Part shown: positions 1 through 8,638 of the stretch, one piece after another | Position numbering within the stretch: the first letter of the stretch is position 1 | How the letters are laid out: every line of letters starts with the position of its first letter | Origin: Haemophilus parahaemolyticus | GTDB taxonomy: Bacteria > Pseudomonadota > Gammaproteobacteria > Enterobacterales > Pasteurellaceae | DNA length: 64,000 nucleotides | NCBI RefSeq assembly: GCF_002015035.1 | Contig: NZ_MUXY01000022.1 | Location: 24,629-88,628, forward strand | Reading direction: 5' to 3' | The notes under the pieces: model-generated | Database searches by the model: none | Told to the model about the DNA's origin: nothing | Seen by the model: only the letters and a program-made list of their open reading frames with translations | Program-made: the position numbers and the translations under genes

Positions 1-716
1 GTAATGGAAACTACCGCATTTTCGTGGGTCGCCACATTACGGCTAATAATAGTTTGTACGCTGCTGATAACCTGAGCTAATACAATAATCGGATCTTTTC
101 CATCTTGCGGGCGAGCAGCGTGCGCGCCTTTCGCATGAATATGAACTTCAAAACGATCCACACCCGCAGTGAGTGCGTGCGGCTTTGTGCCAAGCGTACC
201 AACAGGTAAGGTAGGATCATTATGCAAGCCAAAAATCGCATCAACACCTTTTAATGCCCCTGCTTTTAACACATTCAGTGCACCCAATCCTGTTTCTTCT
301 GCCGCTTGAAAAAGAATTCGAACGGTGCCTTCTAGCTTATTTTCGTGCTGTTTAAGCAAAATAGCCGCCCCTAATGCTGCTGAAAGATGGAAATCGTGAC
401 CGCAAGCGTGCATTACGCCTTCTCGCTCGGAACTAAAAGGCACGCCTGATTCTTCCAAAATAGGCAAGGCATCAATGTCTGAACGTAACATCACCGTTTT
501 GCCCGGTTTTGCGCCTTTGATTTCGGCAACTAACCCTGTTTTCAACGGTAAATCTAAAATCGTGATGTGATGTTTTTCTAACTCACTTTTAATTTTTGCG
601 GTCGTTTCAAACTCCTCATTTGAAAGCTCAGGAAAACGATGGCGTTCTTGACGAAATTGGCGTAAGAAATCGGCTAGTTCTTGGTATTGTCGGATTAACT
701 GATGTAATTTTTCCAT
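1..716 (-). CDS. M20-family amidohydrolase/deacetylase (3' end beyond window)
   Basis: Reading leftwards from the ATG at 716, the frame stays open for 238 codons to the window edge, so the C-terminus is missing. Visible M20 features are RSDIDALPI, the ACGHDFH zinc motif (about residues 101-107) and QAAEETG carrying the catalytic Glu, followed by FGLHNDP and the start of the dimerisation domain. These match N-acyl amino acid amidohydrolases such as B. subtilis YxeP and hippurate hydrolases. It begins 8 bases after the MmgE/PrpD stop and is the last visible gene of a seven-gene operon. I infer that it removes the N-acetyl group from an acetylated amino acid made by the GNAT enzyme of the same operon. 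Family is certain; substrate is inferred. Confidence 0.9.
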   Translation of the reverse strand, partial: MEKLHQLIRQYQELADFLRQFRQERHRFPELSNEEFETTAKIKSELEKHHITILDLPLKTGLVAEIKGAKPGKTVMLRSDIDALPILEESGVPFSSEREGVMHACGHDFHLSAALGAAILLKQHENKLEGTVRILFQAAEETGLGALNVLKAGALKGVDAIFGLHNDPTLPVGTLGTKPHALTAGVDRFEVHIHAKGAHAARPQDGKDPIIVLAQVISSVQTIISRNVATHENAVVSI

Positions 717-724
717 ACTGCTTC

Positions 725-2050
725 TCACAAAATAGATTGGTAGGTTTGAATAAATGCATTCATTTCGACGCCTTCTGGTAAAGCAGAAAGCGCTTGAGAA
801 AAATCGCGATAGATGGCTTCGTTATTTATTGCTTGAGCCAATTTCTGGTTGAGTTCTTCACCAGAATAAGGCTTCATTGGGCTGCCTTTAGGGTAATCAG
901 ATTGCGCTTGTAAAACTGCACCGTTTTTTAACCGCATCACAATAGTAACGGCTCTTTTATTCTCGGGCGTTGCTTGATACAAGCGGTCGATTTTTGTCAT
1001 CAACTTGCAAATATCAGGCTCGCATTCTGCTTGTTCAAAATGCTGAAAATCTAGCCTTTTACCGAGCAAAATGGCTGCCACCAGATATTCCGCAGAAAAA
1101 CGCCCTTCACTTGGTTTTTGAACCGCTCGATAAATCAATGCTGCATCTGCATTTGGGTGAAAAAAGAGCAAAATTTGCTTAATCTCATTAGGATCATCCA
1201 ATTCTTCTCTAAGCTGATAAGCTGCATCCGCAATGCCCGCAGCTGCTGAGCAATAGGGATAAGTTTTAAACCAGAGCTGATCGATTTGCCAATTTTCGCC
1301 CCATTTTTCAAGCAAGGCTTGAGGAGAACGTTTCTCTGTAAAAAGGGCAAAAAAACCAATATTTTCATCAAAAGCATTTTGCTCAAGCGATAATCCTGCC
1401 TCTATCCACTCCACCGCTTGAATCGCAGATTGTGCTGCCATTCCTGCGTGCAACGCTTTAATAGGAGAGCCAAAAACCATTCGCATACCTGATGCTTGAG
1501 TAGCAGCTAATGCAATGGCTTGAGCCAAAAAATCCTTTTTATGCAAGTAACATATCGCACAGGTTGCCGCAATTCCGCCAAGGGTTGCTGTGCTGTGCCA
1601 GCCTTTTAAGTAATGGGCAGGATTTACCGCTTTTCCTAAACGTGCCATCACTTCAACGCCAATAATGTAAGCGGTCAAAAAACGCTGGCTATTTACCAAA
1701 GACGATTTTTCAGAAGAAAGCGAGGCAAACAATGCACTTAAAATCACTGCTGAAGGATGCCCTCGAACATCAGAATGCACATCGTCATAATCTAATAAAT
1801 GGGCTTGAAAACCGTTAAATAGTGCAGCTTGGCGCGCGGTTGCTTTTTGCTTTTGCCCAATAAGCCAAGCTTGTGGATTACCGCCTTCTTGATTTATCCA
1901 CGCTTTAAAATCTTGCAATTTTTTGTGATTGCGAGCTTGAAGGCTTGCTGCAAAATAATCCATTATGCCTTGCTGTGCTTTTTTTAATGTCGCAGAGTCG
2001 GTAATCAGCGGGATGGATAAAATCTGCTCGGCAAAATCAAAAGCATTCAT
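725..2050 (-). CDS. MmgE/PrpD family protein (YxeQ-like)
   Basis: A 441-residue protein of the MmgE/PrpD superfamily, which includes 2-methylcitrate dehydratase and cis-aconitate decarboxylase. Family landmarks seen are LLDYDDVHSDVRGHPSA (about residues 86-102), GWHSTATLG (about 150-158) and the GSPIKALHAGMAAQ segment. Length is typical. Its start overlaps the stop of the ABC ATPase by one base, so translation is coupled. PrpD itself normally sits with prpB/prpC; here it sits with an amino-acid importer, a GNAT and an M20 enzyme, the context of B. subtilis YxeQ. Its reaction in that setting is not settled; acting on the succinyl moiety is an inference. Confidence 0.85.
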   Translation of the reverse strand: MNAFDFAEQILSIPLITDSATLKKAQQGIMDYFAASLQARNHKKLQDFKAWINQEGGNPQAWLIGQKQKATARQAALFNGFQAHLLDYDDVHSDVRGHPSAVILSALFASLSSEKSSLVNSQRFLTAYIIGVEVMARLGKAVNPAHYLKGWHSTATLGGIAATCAICYLHKKDFLAQAIALAATQASGMRMVFGSPIKALHAGMAAQSAIQAVEWIEAGLSLEQNAFDENIGFFALFTEKRSPQALLEKWGENWQIDQLWFKTYPYCSAAAGIADAAYQLREELDDPNEIKQILLFFHPNADAALIYRAVQKPSEGRFSAEYLVAAILLGKRLDFQHFEQAECEPDICKLMTKIDRLYQATPENKRAVTIVMRLKNGAVLQAQSDYPKGSPMKPYSGEELNQKLAQAINNEAIYRDFSQALSALPEGVEMNAFIQTYQSIL

Positions 2051-2811
2051 TAAATATAAAACTCGACTGGATCTGCAAATTGACGAACAAAACGTTTGGT
2101 TTGTTCTTGCTGTGGAAAATCGATCACTTGTTTTGCCGGCCCTTGCTCAACAATATGCCCATCTGCCATAAAAATGATCCGATCGGCAACGTGTTTCGCA
2201 AAATCCATTTCGTGGGTCACGATCACCATTGTGATCTTTTGTTTTGCCAACTGCTGAATAACTTGTAAAACTTCATTCACGCGTTCTGGATCAAGCGCTG
2301 AGGTTGGCTCATCAAACAATAATACTTTTGGTTTTACCGCAAGTGCACGCGCAATCGCAATACGCTGTTGCTGCCCGCCTGAAAGGGTAACGGGATATTG
2401 ATTGGCTTGTTCTGAAAGCCCAACTTGTTTTAATAAACTTAAACCAAGATCCGTTGCTTCGGCTTTATTTAATTTTTGATTGACTAAAGGTGCAAGCGTA
2501 ATATTTTCCAATGCAGTTTTATTTTTAAATAAATTATAACTTTGGAAAACCATTGCAGATTGATTGCGCAAAGCTAATTCTTCTTTCTTAGAATGCTGTT
2601 TTACATCTAATTCTGTTTCTGCAATTTTTATTATGCCATTATCTGGTTTTTCTAATAAATTTAAACAACGCAATAACGTAGATTTACCCGAACCAGATGG
2701 ACCAATAATAGCAACCACTTCCCCTTCTTGAATAGATAAATCAATATTATCCAACACGATATTTTTACCAAAAGACTTGGTAAGTTTTTCAACTGAAATC
2801 ATTGTAGTCAT
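2050..2811 (-). CDS. Polar amino acid ABC transporter ATP-binding protein
   Basis: A 253-residue ATPase of the GlnQ/TcyN type that powers import of polar amino acids or cystine-like compounds. Walker A GPSGSGKS is at residues 37-44, the signature LSGGQQQR at 143-150, Walker B LLFDEP at 164-169, and the switch His in the VTHEMDF segment. A second in-frame Met at residue 4 could be the true start. It lies 9 bases after the permease and overlaps the MmgE/PrpD gene downstream. The closest functional analogue by context is YxeO of B. subtilis; cystine or another amino acid cannot be excluded. Confidence 0.92.
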   Translation of the reverse strand: MTTMISVEKLTKSFGKNIVLDNIDLSIQEGEVVAIIGPSGSGKSTLLRCLNLLEKPDNGIIKIAETELDVKQHSKKEELALRNQSAMVFQSYNLFKNKTALENITLAPLVNQKLNKAEATDLGLSLLKQVGLSEQANQYPVTLSGGQQQRIAIARALAVKPKVLLFDEPTSALDPERVNEVLQVIQQLAKQKITMVIVTHEMDFAKHVADRIIFMADGHIVEQGPAKQVIDFPQQEQTKRFVRQFADPVEFYI

Positions 2812-2820
2812 CTTAATTCC

Positions 2821-3492
2821 TTAACGTTTATAAGGGGAAGAGAGAATGCTTTCTAACCATTTTTGTGCCCAAGAATAAAGCACTACTGTCAACCAATAAA
2901 TAATGCCAACGGCTAAATAGGTTTCAAAGAATTTATAAGATTCTGCCGTAATCAATTTACCTGCCGACAATAATTCTGGCACGCCGACAAAGAAGGCTAC
3001 AGATGAATCTTTTAATAGCGAGATAAACATATTCCCTGTGCTTGGCAAAGCATTTACAAAGGCTTGTGGCAGAACGATATGGCGATAAATATTGGTAAGC
3101 GATAAACCCATTGCCATCCCTGCCTCACGCTGACCATTATCGACAGACTCCAAACCCGCACGGAAAATCTCAGCAAGATAAGCAGAATATTTCAGGCTAA
3201 AGCATAATAATGCTGCAGCCATCGCTGAAATCCCTTTTAGGCTTGGAAATAATTGAGGTAAACCATAATAAATAATAAAAAGTAACACTACCGTTGGCAT
3301 ACCGCGAAATAATGAAATATATAACGCAAGTAAACTATCTACAACCAACACTTTTTGCACTCGAATTAACGCAATAAATAAACCAACAATAATAGCAATA
3401 ACAATCGAAATAATTGTAATAAAGAGTGTAGTAGGTAGATAAGTAACAATCTCTGGAAACACAGAAACAAAATAGCTAAAATCAAAATTCAT
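2821..3492 (-). CDS. Polar amino acid ABC transporter permease
   Basis: Inner-membrane permease of the HisM/GlnP/TcyL family. It has several hydrophobic segments and the conserved cytoplasmic loop EIFRAGLESVDNGQREA that contacts the ATPase. I start it at the ATG at 3492 (MNFDFSYF), which has an AAGG box just upstream. The open frame extends 16 codons further to 3540, but that extension is polar and unlike the family. The resulting 223 residues is usual. It lies between the binding-protein and ATPase genes, completing an importer. Confidence 0.9.
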   Translation of the reverse strand: MNFDFSYFVSVFPEIVTYLPTTLFITIISIVIAIIVGLFIALIRVQKVLVVDSLLALYISLFRGMPTVVLLFIIYYGLPQLFPSLKGISAMAAALLCFSLKYSAYLAEIFRAGLESVDNGQREAGMAMGLSLTNIYRHIVLPQAFVNALPSTGNMFISLLKDSSVAFFVGVPELLSAGKLITAESYKFFETYLAVGIIYWLTVVLYSWAQKWLESILSSPYKR

Positions 3493-3566
3493 TAGGTTTA
3501 CCTTGTAAAAATTTCGTCTAAAATAACCGCTTGCACTCACCCTTTTAAAAATAAAGGGAGAGTATT

Positions 3567-4367
3567 TTATTTACTTGGTTCAGTAATATCTTCGCCATAA
3601 TATTTAATGGAAAGTGATTTTAATGTGCCATTTTCTTTTAATTTCTGAATAGCTTGGTTAAATTCTTGGCTTAATTTTTCACCTTTCTCATTTTTCTCAA
3701 ATGGGAAACCTACTTCTTCAATCACAAGCGGATCGCCCACTAATTTAAAAGGCAAATTACCGCGTTTAATTTCTGCTAATAAAATAGGTTTAGAATTTAC
3801 GTAGCCATCTACACGTTGATAAACAAGGTCATACATTGCGCCATCACGAGTTTCATATGTTTTTACGTTGACTTCGTCATTTGGGAATTGTTTTTGAAGG
3901 TTTTTTAAATGGTTTGAGCCCAACACACCCGAAATCGTTTTGCCTTTAAGATCTTCATAAGTATTGATGTCTGCATTATCTTTATGGGTCACAATTTGGC
4001 TACCGTAGTAGCTATAAGGCTGGGTAAAGTGATATTTTGCTTTGCGCGCATCTGTAATTGCCACGGCATTCGCCACCGTATCTAAACGACCTGAATCAAG
4101 CTGCCCCATTAGACCCGAAAATTCTGCCGTCGTCCACTCCACTGTATAACCCAGCTCTTTAGCAATTGCTTCGGTTGTTTCGACATCAAAGCCGACTAAT
4201 TTCCCTTCTTGTTTGAAGCCATTTGGATAACTTTGTCCTGTAGAACCAACTTTAAGTACTTTATTAGTGGCTTCAGCTTTTGCAGTTTCTACTTGCTTTT
4301 CATCACAACCTGCAAGAATAAAAGTGGCTGCAACTAAAGTAGTGATTGCGGTAGTTTTAAAAGACAT
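3567..4367 (-). CDS. Amino acid ABC transporter substrate-binding lipoprotein
   Basis: A 266-residue solute-binding protein of family 3 (SBP_bac_3; TcyJ/YxeM-like). A signal peptide ends in the lipobox LAGC with Cys21, so it should be lipid-anchored and face the periplasm. Family signatures include VGFDVETTEAIAKELG near residue 60 and YYGEDIT near the C-terminus. It is followed by its permease and ATPase. In the operon context it would capture the imported substrate, which I suspect is S-(2-succino)cysteine or a related adduct; binding specificity cannot be read from sequence. Confidence 0.9.
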   Translation of the reverse strand: MSFKTTAITTLVAATFILAGCDEKQVETAKAEATNKVLKVGSTGQSYPNGFKQEGKLVGFDVETTEAIAKELGYTVEWTTAEFSGLMGQLDSGRLDTVANAVAITDARKAKYHFTQPYSYYGSQIVTHKDNADINTYEDLKGKTISGVLGSNHLKNLQKQFPNDEVNVKTYETRDGAMYDLVYQRVDGYVNSKPILLAEIKRGNLPFKLVGDPLVIEEVGFPFEKNEKGEKLSQEFNQAIQKLKENGTLKSLSIKYYGEDITEPSK

Positions 4368-4376
4368 AATGATCTC

Positions 4377-4904
4377 CTAATTTTTTTGGGTATGATGTTG
4401 TTGATAATCTTCAAATAAAGTTTGGTTTAGAATTTTACGGTAATAAATCGTTGTATGATCTGCAGTTAAATCTGCACGCCCAACCTCTTCAAAACCTTGG
4501 CTTAAATAAAACTGAGAAAGCCAAGGATGATTTTCTGCAGTACCTAAAGTCACAAAAGGCACTTTAAGCTGCTGTAATAAAATGTGCTTTTCCACCCAGT
4601 TTAATAGCTGTATGGCTAAGCCCTGTTTTTTATAGTCAGGATGAGTAGCAAGCCAGCCAATATGCGGTACCCCAAAAGGGCCTGGGTTATTACCCCAAGG
4701 TAAACGCAAACTTATCGAGCAAACTAATTTGCCTTGAATAAAACCGCCAAAAACTAAATTTGTGCGTAAATGTTGTGAAATCGTGGCTAAATCTGCCGTT
4801 GCAGCGGCAAAATGAATACCTAAATCTAAAACGGGGCGATAAGCCTGATGCAGTAACTTTTGGTAGACTTCCGCATTTTCTCTCTCTAGTGCTCGAATTT
4901 CCAT
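4377..4904 (-). CDS. GNAT family N-acetyltransferase (YxeL/SnaB-like)
   Basis: A 175-residue acetyltransferase with the GNAT fold. The acetyl-CoA loop region HPDYKKQGLAIQLL (about residues 109-122) fits motif A, and the C-terminal GFEEVGRADL strand is typical. It starts 7 bases after the lyase stop and ends 9 bases before the binding-protein gene. In B. subtilis the equivalent position is held by YxeL, which acetylates S-(2-succino)cysteine. A role in N-acetylating the imported adduct is inferred from this context; the fold call is firm. Confidence 0.82.
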   Translation of the reverse strand: MEIRALERENAEVYQKLLHQAYRPVLDLGIHFAAATADLATISQHLRTNLVFGGFIQGKLVCSISLRLPWGNNPGPFGVPHIGWLATHPDYKKQGLAIQLLNWVEKHILLQQLKVPFVTLGTAENHPWLSQFYLSQGFEEVGRADLTADHTTIYYRKILNQTLFEDYQQHHTQKN

Positions 4905-4911
4905 ATCGCAA

Positions 4912-6276
4912 TTATTCCTCTAACAAGCCAGACTGCTCTGCATAACGAATAACGACATTCACTTTTTCAGGTGCACTCCCTAAATAATTTTGTGAAATGA
5001 GCCACTCAGAAATTTCTTTTTCACTAAATTCCGCTTTAATCGCTTCATTTTCCAAAAGTACTTTTTTGAATGGTTGCTCTTGTTCAAAAGCCTGCATTGA
5101 ACATTCATAAACAAGGTGATGAGCGGTCTGTTTTCCTAATTTTTTTCCCAATTCAAACATAATTTTTTCGGAAAGAAGTAAACCGTTTTGTAACTCTAAA
5201 TTCTTCATCATTTGAGCGGCATTCACTTTCATTCCCTTCAAAACCGCAAGGGCAATTTGTAATTGCGCAGAGAGATAAATATTCATTTCTGGCAAAGCAA
5301 TCCATTCTGCACGCCAGCTCATCGCATCACGCTCGTGCTCTACACGCATAGATTCGTGAATAAGGGCAACGCTTTTAAAAATCGGTGAGGTTAAACTTGC
5401 TATTCCCTCTAGTGCCGCAGGATTACGCTTGTGTGGCATTGTGGAAGAACCAATTTTTCCTGCTGAAAACGGCTCTTCGATTTCGTTAATTTCGGTACGC
5501 ATTAAGTTGTAAAACTCATTAGCGATTTTACCTAAAGTACCGCTAATTAACGCCACGACTGAAGCATATTCAGAGAAACGATCGCGTGCTGCTTGCCAGC
5601 CAATATTCGGTGTATTTAAGCCAAGTAGTGTTAACGCTCGCTCCTCCACTTCTGGGCCTTTTTCACCAAAAGAAGCGTATGTACAAATTGCGCCGCTAAT
5701 ATTGCCCACTAAAACACGTTCACGAATTTCATTTAAGCGCTGTAAATGGCGAACAAACTCATCTAGCCACACCGCCAGTTTAAAACCAAAAGTTGTCGGT
5801 AATGCTTGCATTCCGTGCGTGCGCCCCACCATTGGTAAATATTGATATTTTTTTGCCAGTTGTTTTAAGGCTTGTGCCACTAAACAGCTATCACGTTGCA
5901 CAATATCAAAGGCTTGTTTTAATTGAAGAGCGGTTGCGGTATCCACAATATCTTGGGTGGTTGCACCATAATGAATATATTCACCCGCTTCACCAGATTG
6001 GCGTTGCAACGCATTGATGGTTGCCATAAAGGTATGCTTTAACTTGACAGATTCATCTGCAAGTTGATTAAAATCGAGCGCATTAGCATCTACAGATTTT
6101 GCGATTTTCTCTGCCGCTTCTACAGGAATAACACCCAGTTCGCCTTCCGCTTTTGCTAGTGCGACTTCAACTTCAATTTGTTGACGTAAGCGATTTTCTT
6201 CCGACCAAACAGCACGCATTTCAGGCGTACCAAAGTTATTACCAAGGGTTAGAAAATCAATTACGTGAGCAGCCAT
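4912..6276 (-). CDS. Fumarase/aspartase-superfamily lyase, candidate S-(2-succino) lyase
   Basis: A 454-residue lyase of the adenylosuccinate lyase/argininosuccinate lyase superfamily. The three conserved blocks are HYGATTQD (102-109), GRTHGMQALP (151-160) and the signature GSSTMPHKRNP (276-286) with its mobile serine loop. Enzymes of this family eliminate fumarate from a succinyl-substituted amine or thiol. It is unlikely to be purB, because it leads an operon with an amino-acid importer, GNAT, MmgE/PrpD and M20 enzymes. By position it replaces the YxeK monooxygenase. I infer that it cleaves succinocysteine or its N-acetyl form to a thiol plus fumarate. 3-carboxymuconate cycloisomerase-like and other aminosuccinate lyases are alternatives. 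Confidence 0.75.
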   Translation of the reverse strand: MAAHVIDFLTLGNNFGTPEMRAVWSEENRLRQQIEVEVALAKAEGELGVIPVEAAEKIAKSVDANALDFNQLADESVKLKHTFMATINALQRQSGEAGEYIHYGATTQDIVDTATALQLKQAFDIVQRDSCLVAQALKQLAKKYQYLPMVGRTHGMQALPTTFGFKLAVWLDEFVRHLQRLNEIRERVLVGNISGAICTYASFGEKGPEVEERALTLLGLNTPNIGWQAARDRFSEYASVVALISGTLGKIANEFYNLMRTEINEIEEPFSAGKIGSSTMPHKRNPAALEGIASLTSPIFKSVALIHESMRVEHERDAMSWRAEWIALPEMNIYLSAQLQIALAVLKGMKVNAAQMMKNLELQNGLLLSEKIMFELGKKLGKQTAHHLVYECSMQAFEQEQPFKKVLLENEAIKAEFSEKEISEWLISQNYLGSAPEKVNVVIRYAEQSGLLEE

Positions 6277-6426
6277 TTTGTTTTACCTTTACTAAATAAA
6301 TTTTGGAATGGCTTGATTCTATAAATCTTTTTTATACCAATCTAATAATTTATCTAGCCATAATATTCCATAAAGTTATATGAAGGGAAGGTAAAAAAGA
6401 TACTAAGAAGAGAAGTAGAAATAATA

Positions 6427-6444
6427 AAGGGCATCTCTGCCCTT
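6427..6444 (-). terminator. Rho-independent terminator after modF
   Basis: AAGGGCA / TGCCCTT stem with a 4-base loop. On the minus strand it is followed by TTATTATTT and lies 29 bases past the modF stop. Confidence 0.75.
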
Positions 6445-6472
6445 CAATGATAAGAAATTCAACCTGAAAAAA

Positions 6473-7921
6473 TTAACCCAATTCTGCCTGTCGATAAACA
6501 TAGCCTATTTCGCTCGGTACAAACTCTAATAAATGGGTTAAGCAGTTTGGTGCATCAGCATCTTGGTGAGAAACAAATAGCAACTGTGTTTCACTATTTT
6601 GTACCAGCTGTTCGATAAATTGCTTCACGAGTTGGCGATTTAACCCATCTAAACCTTGCAGTGGTTCATCTAAAATCAGAATGGGCGGGTGTTTGATCAT
6701 CGCCCGTGTAATCAGCAACAACCGTTGTTGCCCCCAAGAAAGAGAGCGGAATGGCGTTTGGGCAAGATTTTGCAAGTTTAATCGAGCAAGCCACTCCATC
6801 GCTTTCATTCTCACACTTTCGGGAATACGTTGATAAACGCCGATGGAGTCAAAAAAGCCCGAAACAATCACTTCTAACGCAGAGCAATTCACGCGATAAT
6901 CCATATGCAATTGGCTGCTTACGTAACCAATGTGCTTTTTGATTTCCCAAATGGTTTCCCCAGTTCCCCGTTGGCGACCGAACAATTTAACTTTGTTCGC
7001 ATAAGCCTGCGGGTGATCGCCTGTGATAATCGAAAGCAAGGTAGATTTCCCCGCACCATTTGGGCCTTTAATCCACCAGTGTTGCTGCGGTTGCATCGTC
7101 CAAGTTAAATTATCAATAATTTTTTGCTCTCCATATTGAATAGTTACATTTTCTAGCTCAAATGGATTCCCTTCAATTTTCTCTTTTGCCGAGAGGCTTC
7201 CTGGCAGAGAGGCGTGCATATTTTCTTCTGCAAATTTTAGCTGAGAATAGACCGCTTGTTGCTCAACATTCGCCCTTTTACCTTGCAAAATCAGCTGCAA
7301 ACTATCCAACAGTGCAATATGGGTTGCACAAGTAGGAATATCTCCAAAACGATTAACAATCAGTACTACTGTCATTTTCTTACGAATTTCCATCATTAAT
7401 TGCTGCCAATAACGTTGAGAGGCTTGATCTAACCCTTCAAAGGGCTCGTCCAAAATCAATAAATCAGGCTCACTGACCAACATTTGACAAAACAGTACTT
7501 TGCGACTCTCACCCGTAGAAAGTTGCATAAATGGGCGCTCAAGCAAAGAGGTAATCCCTAATTTTGCTGCGTATTCTTCACATAACTTTTCATTTTTTGT
7601 GTCTGCTAAAATCACTTGGCGAGCGGTGAGTCCAAAATCATCAGGGCTTACAGTATCGTTATTGCGATCATTAAAAATCGCTTCCATTATTTTCTGTTGC
7701 TGCTCAAAAGAGAGCATCACAATGCGTTGAAAATCATTTTGCAGCTCACCAGCCGAATAAAGAATTTTTCCGCATAATGCTTGAGCTAAGGCAGATTTCC
7801 CTGAACCATTTCCGCCCACAATTGCCCAGAAATCGTTGGTTTGAATCGTCAGATTTTCAATGTTGAGTTTTTTTCGTTGATCGAGTAGAAAGGTGGCATT
7901 TTGAAGATGAAGTTGTGTCAT
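6473..7921 (-). CDS. modF: ModF-like twin ABC ATPase
   Basis: A 482-residue protein with two ABC ATPase domains and no membrane segments, the architecture and length of E. coli ModF (molybdenum-related ATP-binding protein). Domain 1 has Walker A GGNGSGKS (36-43), signature LSTGESRKV and LLILDEP. Domain 2 has GPNGAGKS near residue 290, signature LSWGQQRLL and ILILDEP. The exact cellular role of ModF is not established. Its position next to the molybdenum-dependent nitrate reductase operon is suggestive. It is a single gene with its own terminator; the upstream 101 bases hold a long uptake-signal hairpin shared with the nap operon end. Confidence 0.85.
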   Translation of the reverse strand: MTQLHLQNATFLLDQRKKLNIENLTIQTNDFWAIVGGNGSGKSALAQALCGKILYSAGELQNDFQRIVMLSFEQQQKIMEAIFNDRNNDTVSPDDFGLTARQVILADTKNEKLCEEYAAKLGITSLLERPFMQLSTGESRKVLFCQMLVSEPDLLILDEPFEGLDQASQRYWQQLMMEIRKKMTVVLIVNRFGDIPTCATHIALLDSLQLILQGKRANVEQQAVYSQLKFAEENMHASLPGSLSAKEKIEGNPFELENVTIQYGEQKIIDNLTWTMQPQQHWWIKGPNGAGKSTLLSIITGDHPQAYANKVKLFGRQRGTGETIWEIKKHIGYVSSQLHMDYRVNCSALEVIVSGFFDSIGVYQRIPESVRMKAMEWLARLNLQNLAQTPFRSLSWGQQRLLLITRAMIKHPPILILDEPLQGLDGLNRQLVKQFIEQLVQNSETQLLFVSHQDADAPNCLTHLLEFVPSEIGYVYRQAELG

Positions 7922-7958
7922 AATATTATTCTCATTCTGTTTTTTTCACTTTAACAAA

Positions 7959-8001
7959 AAGCGGCTCAAAATGGTAAAACTTTTACCAAATTGAACCGCT
8001 T
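7959..8001 (-). terminator. Uptake-signal inverted-pair hairpin ending the nap operon
   Basis: Two facing uptake-signal cores, AAGCGG at the left and CCGCTT at the right, extend into a near-perfect 21-base stem (3 mismatches) with a very small loop. It lies 21 bases past the napC stop, so it is the probable terminator of the nap operon. Confidence 0.6.
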
Positions 8002-8021
8002 GTTGTTTCTAGCTATAGAAA

Positions 8022-8627
8022 TTATTTCTTCTCTTCCGCTTTAATCATATCCGCAGGAATAAAGGATTTTTGTACTTTTTCCATATGTGGCAGATTGTGG
8101 GCAATACCTTTATGGCAGTCGATACAAGTTTTGTTTTGCTCTTGTGCCAAGGCGTGCATTTGTTGTGCTACCGTTTTTTGTTGGGTGAAGTCCATATCAT
8201 CAAAGTTGTGGCAGTTGCGGCACTCTTTTGAGTTGTTGGCTTTCATACGTGCCCATTCACGTTCTGCCATTTCTAAGCGGTGTGCTTCGAATTTCTCTTT
8301 GGTATCCACTTTGCCTGTGATGTGTGCATAAACTTCAGTCGAAGCCTGCATTTTGCGGATCATTTTCGGCACAAATTCGTGTGGCACGTGACAGTCAGAA
8401 CAGATCGCTTTCACGCCTGAACGATTGCTAAAGTGGATTGATGCTTGGTATTCCGGCACAACATCGTTCATATGACAATCCGAACAGAATTGCTCTGTGT
8501 TAGTCATTTCCATCCCTTTGTTAAAGCCAGCTGAGGCAATTAAGGTGCCAACACCGATGATAATAATTAATGTACCAATTGCTAATTTACTTGGCGTACG
8601 AAGCCAAGTACAAATTTTTTTAATCAT
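8022..8627 (-). CDS. napC: NapC, membrane tetraheme quinol dehydrogenase
   Basis: A 201-residue NapC/NirT-family protein. One N-terminal membrane anchor (about residues 15-34) is followed by four CXXCH heme sites (CSDCH twice, CRNCH, CIDCH). It oxidises menaquinol and passes electrons to NapB/NapA in the periplasm. It is the last gene of the nap operon, 11 bases after napB. Confidence 0.96.
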   Translation of the reverse strand: MIKKICTWLRTPSKLAIGTLIIIIGVGTLIASAGFNKGMEMTNTEQFCSDCHMNDVVPEYQASIHFSNRSGVKAICSDCHVPHEFVPKMIRKMQASTEVYAHITGKVDTKEKFEAHRLEMAEREWARMKANNSKECRNCHNFDDMDFTQQKTVAQQMHALAQEQNKTCIDCHKGIAHNLPHMEKVQKSFIPADMIKAEEKK

Positions 8628-8638
8628 TTCGTTGCTCC

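Noticed and set aside
4912..6276. Adenylosuccinate lyase (purB) as the call for the lyase gene
   Set aside because: The superfamily signature fits, but the operon (importer, GNAT, MmgE/PrpD, M20) has no purine gene; purB normally pairs with hflD or other purine genes.
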